Assembly (NCBI GenBank): GCA_019703815.1 | Contig: AP023053.1 | Span: 1 to 46,994 of the forward strand | DNA from: Thaumasiovibrio occultus | GTDB taxonomy: Bacteria > Pseudomonadota > Gammaproteobacteria > Enterobacterales > Vibrionaceae | DNA length: 46,994 bases | Direction of reading: 5' to 3' | Shown: positions 33,564 through 42,258 of the stretch, piece by piece | Numbering within the stretch: position 1 is the stretch's first letter | How the letters are laid out: the number at the start of each line of letters is the position of its first letter | The notes under the pieces: generated by a model | What the model saw: only the letters and a program-made list of their open reading frames with translations | What the model was told of the DNA's origin: nothing | Databases searched by the model: none | Translations under genes and position numbers: made by a program

Positions 33564-34040
33564 ATGACTGCGAATCACATTGTAATGAACATACCCAACG
33601 ACGACGATTGGGAAGACGCTAAAGAAGTAGGCGAGCTTGATCTTCCCTTTGCATACCGACTTTTTGCGGGGAAAAGTAATGCGGAAATGCAGCCGCACTT
33701 TAAAGCCAACCCGATAGAGCGCTCGTTTGAAATCGCCTCGATGCCAACCAAGCCTTTCCAGTATTACATGCTGGGTTTTCGCGATTTTATTTTGACCGGT
33801 GAGCTGGACCATTTCTCTGCCGCTGATGCGGCCAGTTCTTATATCCGATTGATTGAAAGAATGCTGGAAAGGGCGCCTTCTGATCTATTACCGATATTTG
33901 CTGAGCTGCGCGACAGCATCGATTACGTGGTGGAAAATCAGGTGAAGTTTGCCGCAGATGAAGCGATATATGGCTCTTTTAGTGAGATCAGAGCGCAGAT
34001 CCTTGAGCGTTATAGCGCGGTGCTGAGCAAGGGCGTTTAG
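33564..34040 (+). CDS. Hypothetical protein, 158 aa
   Basis: A soluble acidic protein with mostly helical character; core segments are FEIASMPTKPFQYYMLGFRDFIL and SSYIRLIERMLERAPSDLLPIFAELRDSIDYVVENQ. No family recognised and no signal peptide. No strong ribosome site is visible before the ATG at 33564; the next Met (residue 8) is an alternative. It lies 126 bp before another small gene in the same direction. Confidence 0.75.
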   Translation: MTANHIVMNIPNDDDWEDAKEVGELDLPFAYRLFAGKSNAEMQPHFKANPIERSFEIASMPTKPFQYYMLGFRDFILTGELDHFSAADAASSYIRLIERMLERAPSDLLPIFAELRDSIDYVVENQVKFAADEAIYGSFSEIRAQILERYSAVLSKGV

Positions 34041-34166
34041 CGACAGACTGCGCGCTTATGGTGGCGTAAGCGGTATCTCAATCTGCCGCTTGCTGCGGAT
34101 TGAGATAGTATTTTGCCAGAAAACGCGCATAATCAGGCGATACATCACATCAAGAAGACATGACCT

Positions 34167-34535
34167 ATGACTGATTTTCAATACTACTTTCATCAACTGC
34201 CTTGTTTTAACTGCAAGAAAACCACAGTAAGCACGGATTTGGGTTGGCTTACTGAAGCGATGAAAGACGATGTGCTAGCACAAGCCTCTGCCATCATCGA
34301 GCAGGGTAACGTTGAGGCTGATCTGTGGGTGAAAGTGACGTGTACTGAAGCCCAAGCGCGTGAATATTTGCTGCTGAACTTCTTTGGTTACTCTGACGCT
34401 GAGTTGGCGGGCCAAGTTGAAGCGGATGACGAGAAAGAAGTCGCTGAGGAGATCGCCGGTCTGCTCGCTGACGGCGTCGCTGTGTTCGAGCATGAAATCG
34501 CGCTACAAAGCTGCACCGGTTGCGACGTTAACTAA
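34167..34535 (+). CDS. Hypothetical protein with N- and C-terminal CxxC pairs, 122 aa
   Basis: The protein opens with PCFNCKK (Cys13, Cys16) and ends with SCTGCDVN, so two CxxC pairs flank an acidic helical middle (EADDEKEVAEEIAGLL). The pairs could bind one zinc ion and bring both ends together. No family recognised. It is followed by a strong terminator at 34587-34617. Confidence 0.8.
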   Translation: MTDFQYYFHQLPCFNCKKTTVSTDLGWLTEAMKDDVLAQASAIIEQGNVEADLWVKVTCTEAQAREYLLLNFFGYSDAELAGQVEADDEKEVAEEIAGLLADGVAVFEHEIALQSCTGCDVN

Positions 34536-34586
34536 GCGTGGCACCAAAGGCTTTCGCGCTTCATGTTGAAAGCCATATTGTGTGAT

Positions 34587-34617
34587 AAAAGAAGGCCGAC
34601 ATTTGTCGGCCTTCTTT
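34587..34617 (+). terminator. Strong (probably bidirectional) terminator
   Basis: The arm AAAGAAGGCCGACA and its complement TGTCGGCCTTCTTT pair around a TT loop, with an A-run before and T-run after, so it can serve the plus gene at 34167 and also minus-strand transcripts. Confidence 0.9.
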
Positions 34618-34623
34618 GCTTGA

Positions 34624-34699
34624 TGCGCCTGTATTTTGGTGCGTCTGTATTTTGATGCGCCAGTGTTTTGGAGCGCCTGGGTTTGATGCGTTAGTGTGT
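34624..34699. repeat. 16-bp tandem repeat, nearly five copies
   Basis: Units begin at 34624, 34640, 34656, 34672 and 34687: TGCGCCTGTATTTTGG, TGCGTCTGTATTTTGA, TGCGCCAGTGTTTTGG, AGCGCCTGGGTTTGA (15 bp) and the partial TGCGTTAGTGTG. They fill the space between the terminator and the stop codon of the J-domain gene (34713), that is, its 3' untranslated region. Confidence 0.88.
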
Positions 34700-34712
34700 A
34701 GCGAAGTCGGCG

Positions 34713-37469
34713 CTAGATCACCGGCTCGCGGTTGTGATCATACAGCAGGCGTTTGATAGGCGATTGCTTTTTCGCCACCACTTGTTTCTCCCATTTGCCA
34801 CCAAAACCTATCTCGTTGATCCCAAGCGAAACAAAGGCATTGTAGAATGCGAGCGGCATACCGCTGATCGCGCCGTTACTCCACCCCAAATACACTTCTA
34901 TCGCCAGCGGTAAAATATAGAACCCGCGATTGCTTGGTTGCATGGCACGTAAGAGGCTGCGACAGAGGCACACTTGACCCACAACGAAAATGCCGATGGG
35001 GAGGAGATCTTGCCAATGGGTGGTTGAGAGCAGTCCCATCAAGTCGACAGGATCGCCCGCTCGCCACCAGAAAATCGCCAAGAAGATGGCGATAATTTGC
35101 AGCGGACGACGCGAGTGCGAGATAGCTTTGTTGCCGTGCGCGTCCACATCTCGTTCGATTTGACGCTGGAATTTATTATCGAGCGCCAAGATAGCGAGAT
35201 CAGCCATCGCTTTCTCGCGATCGCTAAGCGGATTTTTTTTGTCGGTGAGCCGTTTCAGCTTATACATATCAACGCCTATTGCGTCGGGGCCGTGATGGAG
35301 TAGCGAAATCAAATACGCCATCGGGTGGTAATAGTTTTCGCCCTCTTTTGGAGTTTGATAGCTGATCAATTGCTGTCCCGTGGGTAGCCAATCTAAATCT
35401 TGGCTGAGCAATAGGTGCAGATACTTTTGAGTGCCGTAATCGGCAGAATCATAGTTGGTATCGCTACGGCTGCGGTATTCAATCAGCTCATCTTTTACCC
35501 AGCGAATAGTAGTTTTGAAGGTCTTGGGCACCGACTCATCGCTGGCGAGCAGATTCCATGCAACGACGGCAGAGTCAAAATTCCCTTCGTTTTTCAACTT
35601 CAGGCTCAGCGCCGCAAGATAATACGGATCGCTTTTGGCATGCTGAAGCAGATGGTCGACGTCGTGAGCACGCTGCAAATAGATCACCTGATCGTGCACC
35701 AGCGAGCGAATAACGAACTGCTCTGGATACGGTAACAGCGCGTTGAACTGCTCTAGTTGCAAGGTTTCAGGCTGCAAAATAGAGGGCATCGCCGCCAGCA
35801 GTGGGCAGGTTTTTAAGCTTGCTGGTGGCTTGGCCGGAACCGGCACGGCAATATCACTGCTCTGCGAAACCAAAAGCTGATAGTAGACAGGCAACCAAGC
35901 AAAATCACCGTCGAAACGTTGCCCTCCCAACGGCGAGATCAATTCATAATCGGGGTTCACGACGCGATGGAAACCGAGTGAGCTTGGATAACCGGTAACG
36001 CGTTTTCGGTCAAAAATTTCGGTGGTGAAGATCTCTTTTTCTTTCAGCGCGTTAAACCATGCATCGGGTAGGAGCGGGAACTTTTGATAGAGATCGAGCC
36101 ATTGGTCGTGGCTTAGGCTCGCGATTTCTTCTTCGGTCAGCGGATCGATGTCAAACCACGTTGGGTTGGCGTATTGGTGCAGCTTTTCTTCGAGCGAGCC
36201 GGCGTAAGGCTGCGCCGCTTGTTGCTGGGTTAACCAATTGGCTAAGAGTTGCAGTAGCAGCGCATCGGGTTTGTCGTCGACACTGAACTCGGCCGCTTTT
36301 TGCTGCCAAAGCGCCATATCGTGGGTGTGTCCAAAGCATCCTGCCCATACTCCCGCGTAAAACAAGTCGTGGATATCGTTGATTTGATCGTGTTGCAGTG
36401 GTGATAGCACGGTATTGCAGCGCTCGCCGTCAATCGCATCGCGCAAGAAGCGAAATCGTAGCGGGTTTCGGCTGGCATCTTCATGCCATTGGGTTTGAAA
36501 GAGCCACCACATCGCTGGCTGCGGATCCCACTGCTGATAGAGAAATGCCGCCGTCATGGCGAGATCTTGATCCGCCGTCCACTTATAGAGGCATTCGGCG
36601 GCAACCGCGTAGTGTTGTCCTTCAAGCGCTTTCTCAACGCACATGAGATACTGCGTCGGCAAACGCTGCATGTAGCAAGCGCGCGCGATCAATTGCCAAT
36701 CGTCAGCTTGCAGGGCGCTGTGTGGCAGGGTGATCAAGTGTTCAATGGCATGCAGAGAAGTGGCTTCAGGCCAATAGCTTATGGCGCTAAAGGCGTGCAG
36801 TATTGATAGCCAGTACGCGGGGTGGTGCAGGTGGACTCCCGGCAATGGCGTATGCAAGATATGCGCGATAGCGTTGGGCTGACACGCTTCGTGGGCGCGA
36901 GAGAGCGGTTGCAGCGTGAGCAGCACTGCCCGCTGATGTGCTGGGCTTAGCTCAGCCAAACTATCAAGGGGCACTGAACATTTTGCGCGGGACCAATGCA
37001 GCAGGAAGCTGCCCAGATCTTGGTCACCGTCGCTCCCATCCAACAGGGATTGCCACTGGAAAATATCCCATAGCCAACCGACAACATCGCCGGGAAACCA
37101 GCGGTGTGCCAGCATGGCATCGGCCGCGTGACTCGCCACCGCACGCTGTTGGGTGAGATTGGCCATGGCGTAGGTTTGTTGCCACGCTTGCCAGCTGGCT
37201 TTATTGAAGCGCTGAGCCGGATCGTGCAGTACCGCATCGAAGCTATTGCCAAGCTCAACGTTGACAGGTGATGGCTCAGGCGCGTCAAACAGCGCAGTGG
37301 TCACCGGTTGGTGCAGGCTGGCCAGTGCTTGATCATAGGCTTGTTTTAGCTGCTGAAAGCCTTCGGGATCATCTTCGGGATGGTGATGCTTTAGTTGAGC
37401 GCGATAGGCACGCTTGATCTCATCTTCGTTGTCCGTCGGGCTGATGCCTAGAATGTGCCAGTAACTCAT
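34713..37469 (-). CDS. Very large membrane-anchored J-domain protein (DjlB/DjlC-like HscC partner)
   Basis: The N terminus is a J domain (about 3-52): SYWHILGISPTDNEDEIKRAY, then HHHPEDDPEGFQQLKQAYDQAL. The canonical HPD is HPE here (His30-Pro31-Glu32). E. coli DjlB/DjlC, partners of HscC, have about 480 residues; this protein has 918. A long helical middle contains repeated W/L-rich segments (for example AWQQTYAMANLTQQRAV, WLWDIFQWQSLLDG). The C terminus (about 787-890) has three to four membrane segments, so the J domain is anchored to the membrane. The ATG overlaps the stop of the upstream DUF1266 gene by 4 nt (ATGA), indicating coupled translation. hscC lies about 8 kb away. Confidence 0.87.
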   Translation of the reverse strand: MSYWHILGISPTDNEDEIKRAYRAQLKHHHPEDDPEGFQQLKQAYDQALASLHQPVTTALFDAPEPSPVNVELGNSFDAVLHDPAQRFNKASWQAWQQTYAMANLTQQRAVASHAADAMLAHRWFPGDVVGWLWDIFQWQSLLDGSDGDQDLGSFLLHWSRAKCSVPLDSLAELSPAHQRAVLLTLQPLSRAHEACQPNAIAHILHTPLPGVHLHHPAYWLSILHAFSAISYWPEATSLHAIEHLITLPHSALQADDWQLIARACYMQRLPTQYLMCVEKALEGQHYAVAAECLYKWTADQDLAMTAAFLYQQWDPQPAMWWLFQTQWHEDASRNPLRFRFLRDAIDGERCNTVLSPLQHDQINDIHDLFYAGVWAGCFGHTHDMALWQQKAAEFSVDDKPDALLLQLLANWLTQQQAAQPYAGSLEEKLHQYANPTWFDIDPLTEEEIASLSHDQWLDLYQKFPLLPDAWFNALKEKEIFTTEIFDRKRVTGYPSSLGFHRVVNPDYELISPLGGQRFDGDFAWLPVYYQLLVSQSSDIAVPVPAKPPASLKTCPLLAAMPSILQPETLQLEQFNALLPYPEQFVIRSLVHDQVIYLQRAHDVDHLLQHAKSDPYYLAALSLKLKNEGNFDSAVVAWNLLASDESVPKTFKTTIRWVKDELIEYRSRSDTNYDSADYGTQKYLHLLLSQDLDWLPTGQQLISYQTPKEGENYYHPMAYLISLLHHGPDAIGVDMYKLKRLTDKKNPLSDREKAMADLAILALDNKFQRQIERDVDAHGNKAISHSRRPLQIIAIFLAIFWWRAGDPVDLMGLLSTTHWQDLLPIGIFVVGQVCLCRSLLRAMQPSNRGFYILPLAIEVYLGWSNGAISGMPLAFYNAFVSLGINEIGFGGKWEKQVVAKKQSPIKRLLYDHNREPVI

Positions 37470-38317
37470 TGCGCCGCCTCCTCGTTGATGTTTTCACTCT
37501 CCTTGTCAATCTCACTATGCTCGTCTTGGTCTTCAAGGTCTTCAAGGTCTTCAAGCTCTTCGCTCTCATCGCTTTCGAATAGCTTGATTAAAGACTCGGG
37601 CACATCGAGGTGGGGTAACGGCATATTAAACGGCAGGTTTTCATAGTCAGGCATGGTGTCTGATTTGAAGGCATTGAGGTAGCGGCGATAGCTTATGCTG
37701 CCCTGATCGTTACCGCCATTGAGCAATTTTTCAGCCGTTTGCGATTCATTGATGGTGTACACCCACCAGCTTCGCCCTAAGGCGTAGCTGTGCAGGTATT
37801 GATCCCAATTTAGGTAATGGCGTTGCACCTCATGAGCGACGTACGAGAGCAAGAATGCGAGCTCTTCATCGGTGACCCAATCGAGTTGGTGCCCCCAGCG
37901 CACTAACGCCGTCGCACGGGCGTGATCAAAGGCCATAAAGCCGACGCGACCCACAAGACGAATAGTCATCTCATGGAATTTCCGTACGTTGAATTGTTCT
38001 TCATCTTTCGCACTGGCGAGAAAATCGCGCCATTGGGCTGGGGCGCTGCAGAGGAAGCGGTCAAACGAATGATCATCGCCATCGGCATGCACTTCGCCAT
38101 GCGCTAAGCGGCGGATCATATGGTGCAGCTCTTTCCGTGAGGTGATGCCCCAAGACTCATCAAGGCCCTCTAGGTGTTCTTCTTTCGAGGTGCTGTGGCA
38201 AATATGCAGGTGGTCCCAATCGCAACAGCTGCGCCAGCTTGAAAACGGGGCGGTGACGGCAAGCCACCAACGACAATGTGGAACGGAAAGGTCAATTGTA
38301 TAGTCCGACATATCCAT
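37466..38317 (-). CDS. DUF1266 family protein with acidic tail (YbeR/YbeU-like)
   Basis: The 283-residue protein has the DUF1266 outline: WGITSRKELHHMIRRLAHGEVH, then FMAFDHARATALVRWGHQLDWVTDEELAFLLSYVAHEVQRHYLNWDQYLHSYALGRSWWV (about 128-187), the part of the family with A-x-D-x-x-R and S-Y-x-L-G-R-x-x-W. In E. coli, DUF1266 occurs in YbeR and DjlB next to hscC. The tail (about 244-283) is strongly acidic with LEDLEDLED repeats. Start could also be at the second Met (38311). It is coupled to the J-domain gene by a 4-nt overlap. Confidence 0.85.
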   Translation of the reverse strand: MDMSDYTIDLSVPHCRWWLAVTAPFSSWRSCCDWDHLHICHSTSKEEHLEGLDESWGITSRKELHHMIRRLAHGEVHADGDDHSFDRFLCSAPAQWRDFLASAKDEEQFNVRKFHEMTIRLVGRVGFMAFDHARATALVRWGHQLDWVTDEELAFLLSYVAHEVQRHYLNWDQYLHSYALGRSWWVYTINESQTAEKLLNGGNDQGSISYRRYLNAFKSDTMPDYENLPFNMPLPHLDVPESLIKLFESDESEELEDLEDLEDQDEHSEIDKESENINEEAAQ

Positions 38318-38533
38318 ATGATCTATTTATGAGTGTGAGTATGGCCCATAGAATGCGGCTTATTGTGTGATGGATAAAGTGGTGGTCGGAGATTGTGCTG
38401 ATAAATGTAAACCGAGTCGCAAATTGGCCCAGCGAATGATTTTACTGGGTAAGAGTGGCAACAAATTGGCGGATTTGGACTACGCCACACAGCGCTCTGG
38501 CGTGGGTTTTGTGGGTTTACCAGCTGAGCGACT

Positions 38534-38959
38534 CTAGTGCGGATTATTCCAGAACGCGTGTAGTGCATGCCAATGACTTAATGAGATGGGTAGCAAGTAG
38601 GGCTCAATTTTCAGTGGCGTATCGGAGCCAACGAGGGCGGTGTTTTGCAGATCTTCGAGGAGCCCAATGATCGTGGCTTCTTGCACTGCGTCATCACCTT
38701 CTATCAGCCAGCGTTCAATGACTTGAAAAATGGCGGTGATTTCTTGGGTCGCATTTTCTGAGGATGCGAGCATTTGCGCGATATAGACCGCAAGTTGGGG
38801 CAATAGGCAATACAGGGGCAGCGAATTGTTAGCTTGCTCGTCCGCCCACTCAGCAACAAAAGCCTCCCAGCGGGGCAGAAAGCCCGGAGAGACAGCCAAT
38901 AGCGGCGTGAACATGTCAGCTTTAGTGATGGACATTTTAGGCTCGGTGAGTTGTGCCAT
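38534..38959 (-). CDS. DUF7674-like hypothetical protein, 141 aa
   Basis: Start at ATG 38959 (MAQLTEPKM), 20 nt after the stop of the upstream gene; an inner Met at 38935 (MSITKAD) is equally possible, and neither has a strong ribosome site. The longer frame to 39094 overlaps the upstream gene and is rejected. The body FLPRWEAFVAEWADEQ, CLLPQLAVYIAQML, FQVIERWLIEGDDAVQEATIIGLLEDLQNT matches my recollection of DUF7674, uncharacterised helical proteins with a conserved E-(A)-x-x-(I/V)-G-L-L-E-D-L-Q-N block. Confidence 0.72.
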   Translation of the reverse strand: MAQLTEPKMSITKADMFTPLLAVSPGFLPRWEAFVAEWADEQANNSLPLYCLLPQLAVYIAQMLASSENATQEITAIFQVIERWLIEGDDAVQEATIIGLLEDLQNTALVGSDTPLKIEPYLLPISLSHWHALHAFWNNPH

Positions 38960-38979
38960 TGTGCAATGACGCTGATTTG

Positions 38980-39357
38980 TTAGGCTTTGGCTTGTGCCAT
39001 AAAGTGCAAAATCACCGGCACAAATATCGCAAAGGTTGCGTTGAAGTTCTCTTGCGACTCGGCGAGCTCTAAGTTGGTTTTCTGCACCATCCAAGCGTGC
39101 GCCAAACGCTCCATTGGGTCGGTTTCACCGGATTCGATATCGATAATCAACGCGTTCACAAGCGCGGGGTTGTCACCGCGCGTAAGATAATCGGTGGTGT
39201 TAAGCAGGGCGAGCGCCTGTGCGTAATACTGCTCTGTGACTAACAATACATCGAGGTAGGCGTCTTCGGTTTGATTTTCCATCAGGGTTTCAAACACATC
39301 CGCCATATAGTTTTGAATATCGCCGTCAATTTCCGCTGGCAGATCTAACGTTTTCAT
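38980..39357 (-). CDS. Hypothetical protein, 125 aa
   Basis: A soluble, mostly helical protein (DAYLDVLLVTEQYYAQALALLNTTDYL; ALVNALIIDIESGETDPMERLAHAWMVQK). Ribosome site AAGGAAG lies 6 nt before the ATG. It directly precedes the DUF7674-like gene and is probably co-transcribed with it. No family recognised. Confidence 0.78.
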   Translation of the reverse strand: MKTLDLPAEIDGDIQNYMADVFETLMENQTEDAYLDVLLVTEQYYAQALALLNTTDYLTRGDNPALVNALIIDIESGETDPMERLAHAWMVQKTNLELAESQENFNATFAIFVPVILHFMAQAKA

Positions 39358-39509
39358 TGAGCACTTCCTTGTAAACGATTACCGATTGACGCCAGCATAA
39401 CGTGAAGCCACTAAGGGGTTGAGACTGGCAGTATGGCCTTGCGAGATATAACGCAAAACCACATTAGCACTGAATTAAAGCCCCTGTTGTTGAAGTGGGC
39501 ATTCAGAGA

Positions 39510-40178
39510 TTAGCTGTAGTAATACGCCCCCGCTTTTTTCTTGGGCGCGGTAAGTTGTTTTTTCTTAGGTAAAAACCAAGAGAGTGCTTGTATTCCTTGG
39601 CGGTAGAAATCTTGAATATCGTCAGCAGAACACATTCGGCCTGGAATATAGAAGATAATGTTGCCGTTGAGTTTTTGGATTGAAACGCCTCGGTTTTCTT
39701 CAAAAAAACGTAGGACATCGTGACTAAACAACGCTCTGACATCTTGCTCGTTATCGCCCATCAATAAATATTCTCTTGAAAATTTGGGATAGGACGTAAA
39801 GTCAAAATCCTGAAATCCAAACATTTGCCCGACTTTTTCCAAAATACTTTCCGGTTTGAGTTCAAAGTTAGGTAAGTCAAGATCTATGCAATCAATCGAA
39901 AGGATAGTTTGATGATAAGAGTGTTTATTTGTTCGATAGGTATGTATAAATATAGAGAACTCTCGCAGGTCATCGGTACGGCCATAGAATTCATGGGTAA
40001 TCTCGGATGAGTAAGAATAGGATTCAAAGAAACTGAATGGTCGATGTCGCGCCAATGCTTCGATGGTGCCATCAACTTCAAATCCCCAGCCTAGCCAGTT
40101 GGCCATATCTTGGAACTCTTTATCCCCCTTTTGCTCCCATATGTGGGAAACAAAAAAAACAACGCCAATAGCACACAA
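39510..40178 (-). CDS. Conserved-type hypothetical protein; apparent N-terminal frameshift
   Basis: The open frame (222 residues, TTG start) begins inside a hydrophobic stretch, which suggests that its true start is missing. Upstream on the same strand another frame begins with ATG ATG at 40225-40220 (MMNEQDVFGFIDFF) and enters a T8 tract (A8 on the plus strand, 40183-40190). Adding one T there would join the two frames as an N-terminal membrane helix ...GFIDFFFLLCAIGVVFFVSH. A second T8 tract lies at 40152-40159. The body (GFEVDGTIEALARHRPFSFF, LPNFELKPESILEKVGQMFGFQDFDF, LFSHDVLRFFEENRGVSIQK, GRMCSADDIQDFYRQG) looks intact and selected. Function unknown. Confidence 0.7.
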   Translation of the reverse strand: MCAIGVVFFVSHIWEQKGDKEFQDMANWLGWGFEVDGTIEALARHRPFSFFESYSYSSEITHEFYGRTDDLREFSIFIHTYRTNKHSYHQTILSIDCIDLDLPNFELKPESILEKVGQMFGFQDFDFTSYPKFSREYLLMGDNEQDVRALFSHDVLRFFEENRGVSIQKLNGNIIFYIPGRMCSADDIQDFYRQGIQALSWFLPKKKQLTAPKKKAGAYYYS

Positions 40179-40388
40179 TAAGAAAAAAAATCTATAAAAC
40201 CAAATACGTCTTGTTCATTCATCATCGTCATCCATCTCTTAATAGGCGTTTTTTCTACCCCTAAATTTCATCTCGTCAGTTTAAAGAGAACGCTTTTATA
40301 TGTCATCGTTCAACTATTCGAGGGTAACTAATTACGGGCTCTGTCGCAGGGTGATGTAAATAGGAATGGGCTTACATTCAAAATATAT

Positions 40389-40420
40389 AAAAAAGCCAGC
40401 ACAGAGAAATGTGTGCTGGC
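40389..40420 (-). terminator. Terminator of the chemoreceptor gene
   Basis: GCCAGCACA (40395-40403) pairs with TGTGCTGGC (40412-40420); on the minus strand T6 follows (A-run 40389-40394). Confidence 0.88.
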
Positions 40421-40450
40421 AACGAGGGTGACTTATGGTTTTTATTTCGC

Positions 40451-42082
40451 TTAGGCGGTTTTAAATCGACTGATCCCTTCTGCAATATTGTTGGCCAGTT
40501 GACGCACTTCCTCAGCATTGAGATGCGTTCTTTCTGAGACGCTCTTGGTGGTCTGCACTTGATCGTTCAATTGTAGCAAGTGGTTGTTAATGTCTTCGGT
40601 TGCCATGGTTTGCTGCTCAGTTGCTGAGGCGGTTTCAATCGACATATCGTTAACTTTGTTGAGCAGCTCACTGGTGTGTAGCAAGGTCTCCTCGGTCTCT
40701 TTTGACAACGCGACTGAGTTGGTGACCTTCTCAAAACCGTCGTCAATTTTGGTCACCACTTGGCTGACGGAGTTTTGGATTGATTCGATCATCATCCGGA
40801 TGGAGTCGGTCGACTCTTGGGTTTTCTGCGCGAGGTTGCGCACTTCATCTGCGACGACTGCAAACCCGCGGCCTTTCTCGCCGGCTCGGGCGGCTTCAAT
40901 CGCGGCATTCAAGGCCAGCAAGTTGGTTTGCTCGGCAATACCGCTGATCACTTCCAGTACCCCGGCGATGTTTTTTGAGGCTTCAGCCAAGGCTTTAGCA
41001 TCGGTCGAGGTGGTTTCAATGGTTTGGTACAGCTCTTCAATTTGCACCACGGCTTGTTGCAGCGCGTTCAGACCCACATTGGCTTGAGCGATGGCATCGT
41101 TAGTCAGCTGCGCGCCAGTCCCAGCATTGTCGGCCATCTCTTTGGTGGTCATGCTCATCTCATGCACCGCGCTGAGGATAGTGTCGGAAGAGGTGCTTTG
41201 CGACATCGCAATTTGTGAGGTTTTTAGCGCCGATTCATCCAATTCGCCGCTTTTTTGTTGCAGCGATTGCACGTCGGTGTCGATGCGATACACCACATCG
41301 GCCAAGCCTTTGACAAAGCGATTGAAGGCGCGGGCTTGATCGCCGATTTCATCGTTCGATGTCACGACAATTTGTGCAGTGAGATCGCCATCGTCTGAGC
41401 CTATCTCGTTGATCCGCGCGGTGACCTCGGTGATGCGATTGACTAGCGCACGTTGGCTAAAGAAGGTCACGAGTACGGCAGCGGTGATCACAATCAGTAA
41501 CCCAAACCAACCGACTTTGGTGTGGTAGGCGGCTTGCTCGGCGACCGATTTTTCCAGCGTCACCGCTTTATGGACGGCAAGCTCGCCGACGCTGTCAATC
41601 ATGGCGCGTAGGGCGTCGAAGTCTTGCTTGTTTTTACCATCGAGCAAGATAAGAGCCGCCGCGTTACTGCCTTGCTGAGAAAGGGAAATAATTTTCTCGC
41701 TCGAGCCTAGCCAGTTAGCGTAGAGCGTATCAAAGCGCGAAGCTTGCTGATTGATATCTTGATAGATGGACATCTCACTATGAAAGGCGGTAAAGCGCGA
41801 TTTGGCTTGCTCGGCATTGCTTTGGATGTCGTTGATCAATTGGGCGGAGGTGGATGGGGTCGCGCGATTGACCAAAACGTCTAACGCCATGCGCGACTGA
41901 TGCAGATCGCGGTCGGCATTAAGCACTGCGTTAACTGATGGCAAGTAGACCCCAGTAAAGTGATTCATGTGCCCTTCCAACTCGTTGTAGCGGAGGTTAT
42001 CCATGGCGGAAATCACCAAGAGCGCGATCGTTAACAAGGCGGCGGGGAGCGCATATTTAATGCGAATGCTGAGGTTGTTCAT
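40451..42082 (-). CDS. Methyl-accepting chemotaxis protein
   Basis: A membrane chemoreceptor feeding CheA/CheW. The start at 42082 ([13 protein letters not shown]) has AGGAGAGG upstream; the longer frame to 42106 lacks this. The 543 residues comprise TM1 (about 9-28), a four-helix periplasmic sensor (about 30-185), TM2 ([17 protein letters not shown]), HAMP ([27 protein letters not shown]) and the signalling hairpin with tip [23 protein letters not shown]. Ligand cannot be told. The monocistronic gene ends in its own terminator. Confidence 0.95.
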   Translation of the reverse strand: MNNLSIRIKYALPAALLTIALLVISAMDNLRYNELEGHMNHFTGVYLPSVNAVLNADRDLHQSRMALDVLVNRATPSTSAQLINDIQSNAEQAKSRFTAFHSEMSIYQDINQQASRFDTLYANWLGSSEKIISLSQQGSNAAALILLDGKNKQDFDALRAMIDSVGELAVHKAVTLEKSVAEQAAYHTKVGWFGLLIVITAAVLVTFFSQRALVNRITEVTARINEIGSDDGDLTAQIVVTSNDEIGDQARAFNRFVKGLADVVYRIDTDVQSLQQKSGELDESALKTSQIAMSQSTSSDTILSAVHEMSMTTKEMADNAGTGAQLTNDAIAQANVGLNALQQAVVQIEELYQTIETTSTDAKALAEASKNIAGVLEVISGIAEQTNLLALNAAIEAARAGEKGRGFAVVADEVRNLAQKTQESTDSIRMMIESIQNSVSQVVTKIDDGFEKVTNSVALSKETEETLLHTSELLNKVNDMSIETASATEQQTMATEDINNHLLQLNDQVQTTKSVSERTHLNAEEVRQLANNIAEGISRFKTA

Positions 42083-42258
42083 ACACCTCTCCTTTTCATA
42101 AGACACGAGATAATTGTCTTCCTTATCGGCAGCCTGTCGGGGTCATAGATAGGGAGGAGGCGATAATTTTCAGATGATGAAATAGGGTGCGAGTTATCTC
42201 TGCTTTTCATAATGTAATGCAATGATATACAGAAATTTATGTAACTAAGTGTGAACAT

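Noticed and set aside
40584-41087. Long plus-strand frame opposite the chemoreceptor gene
   Set aside because: It is the antisense shadow of the conserved signalling domain.
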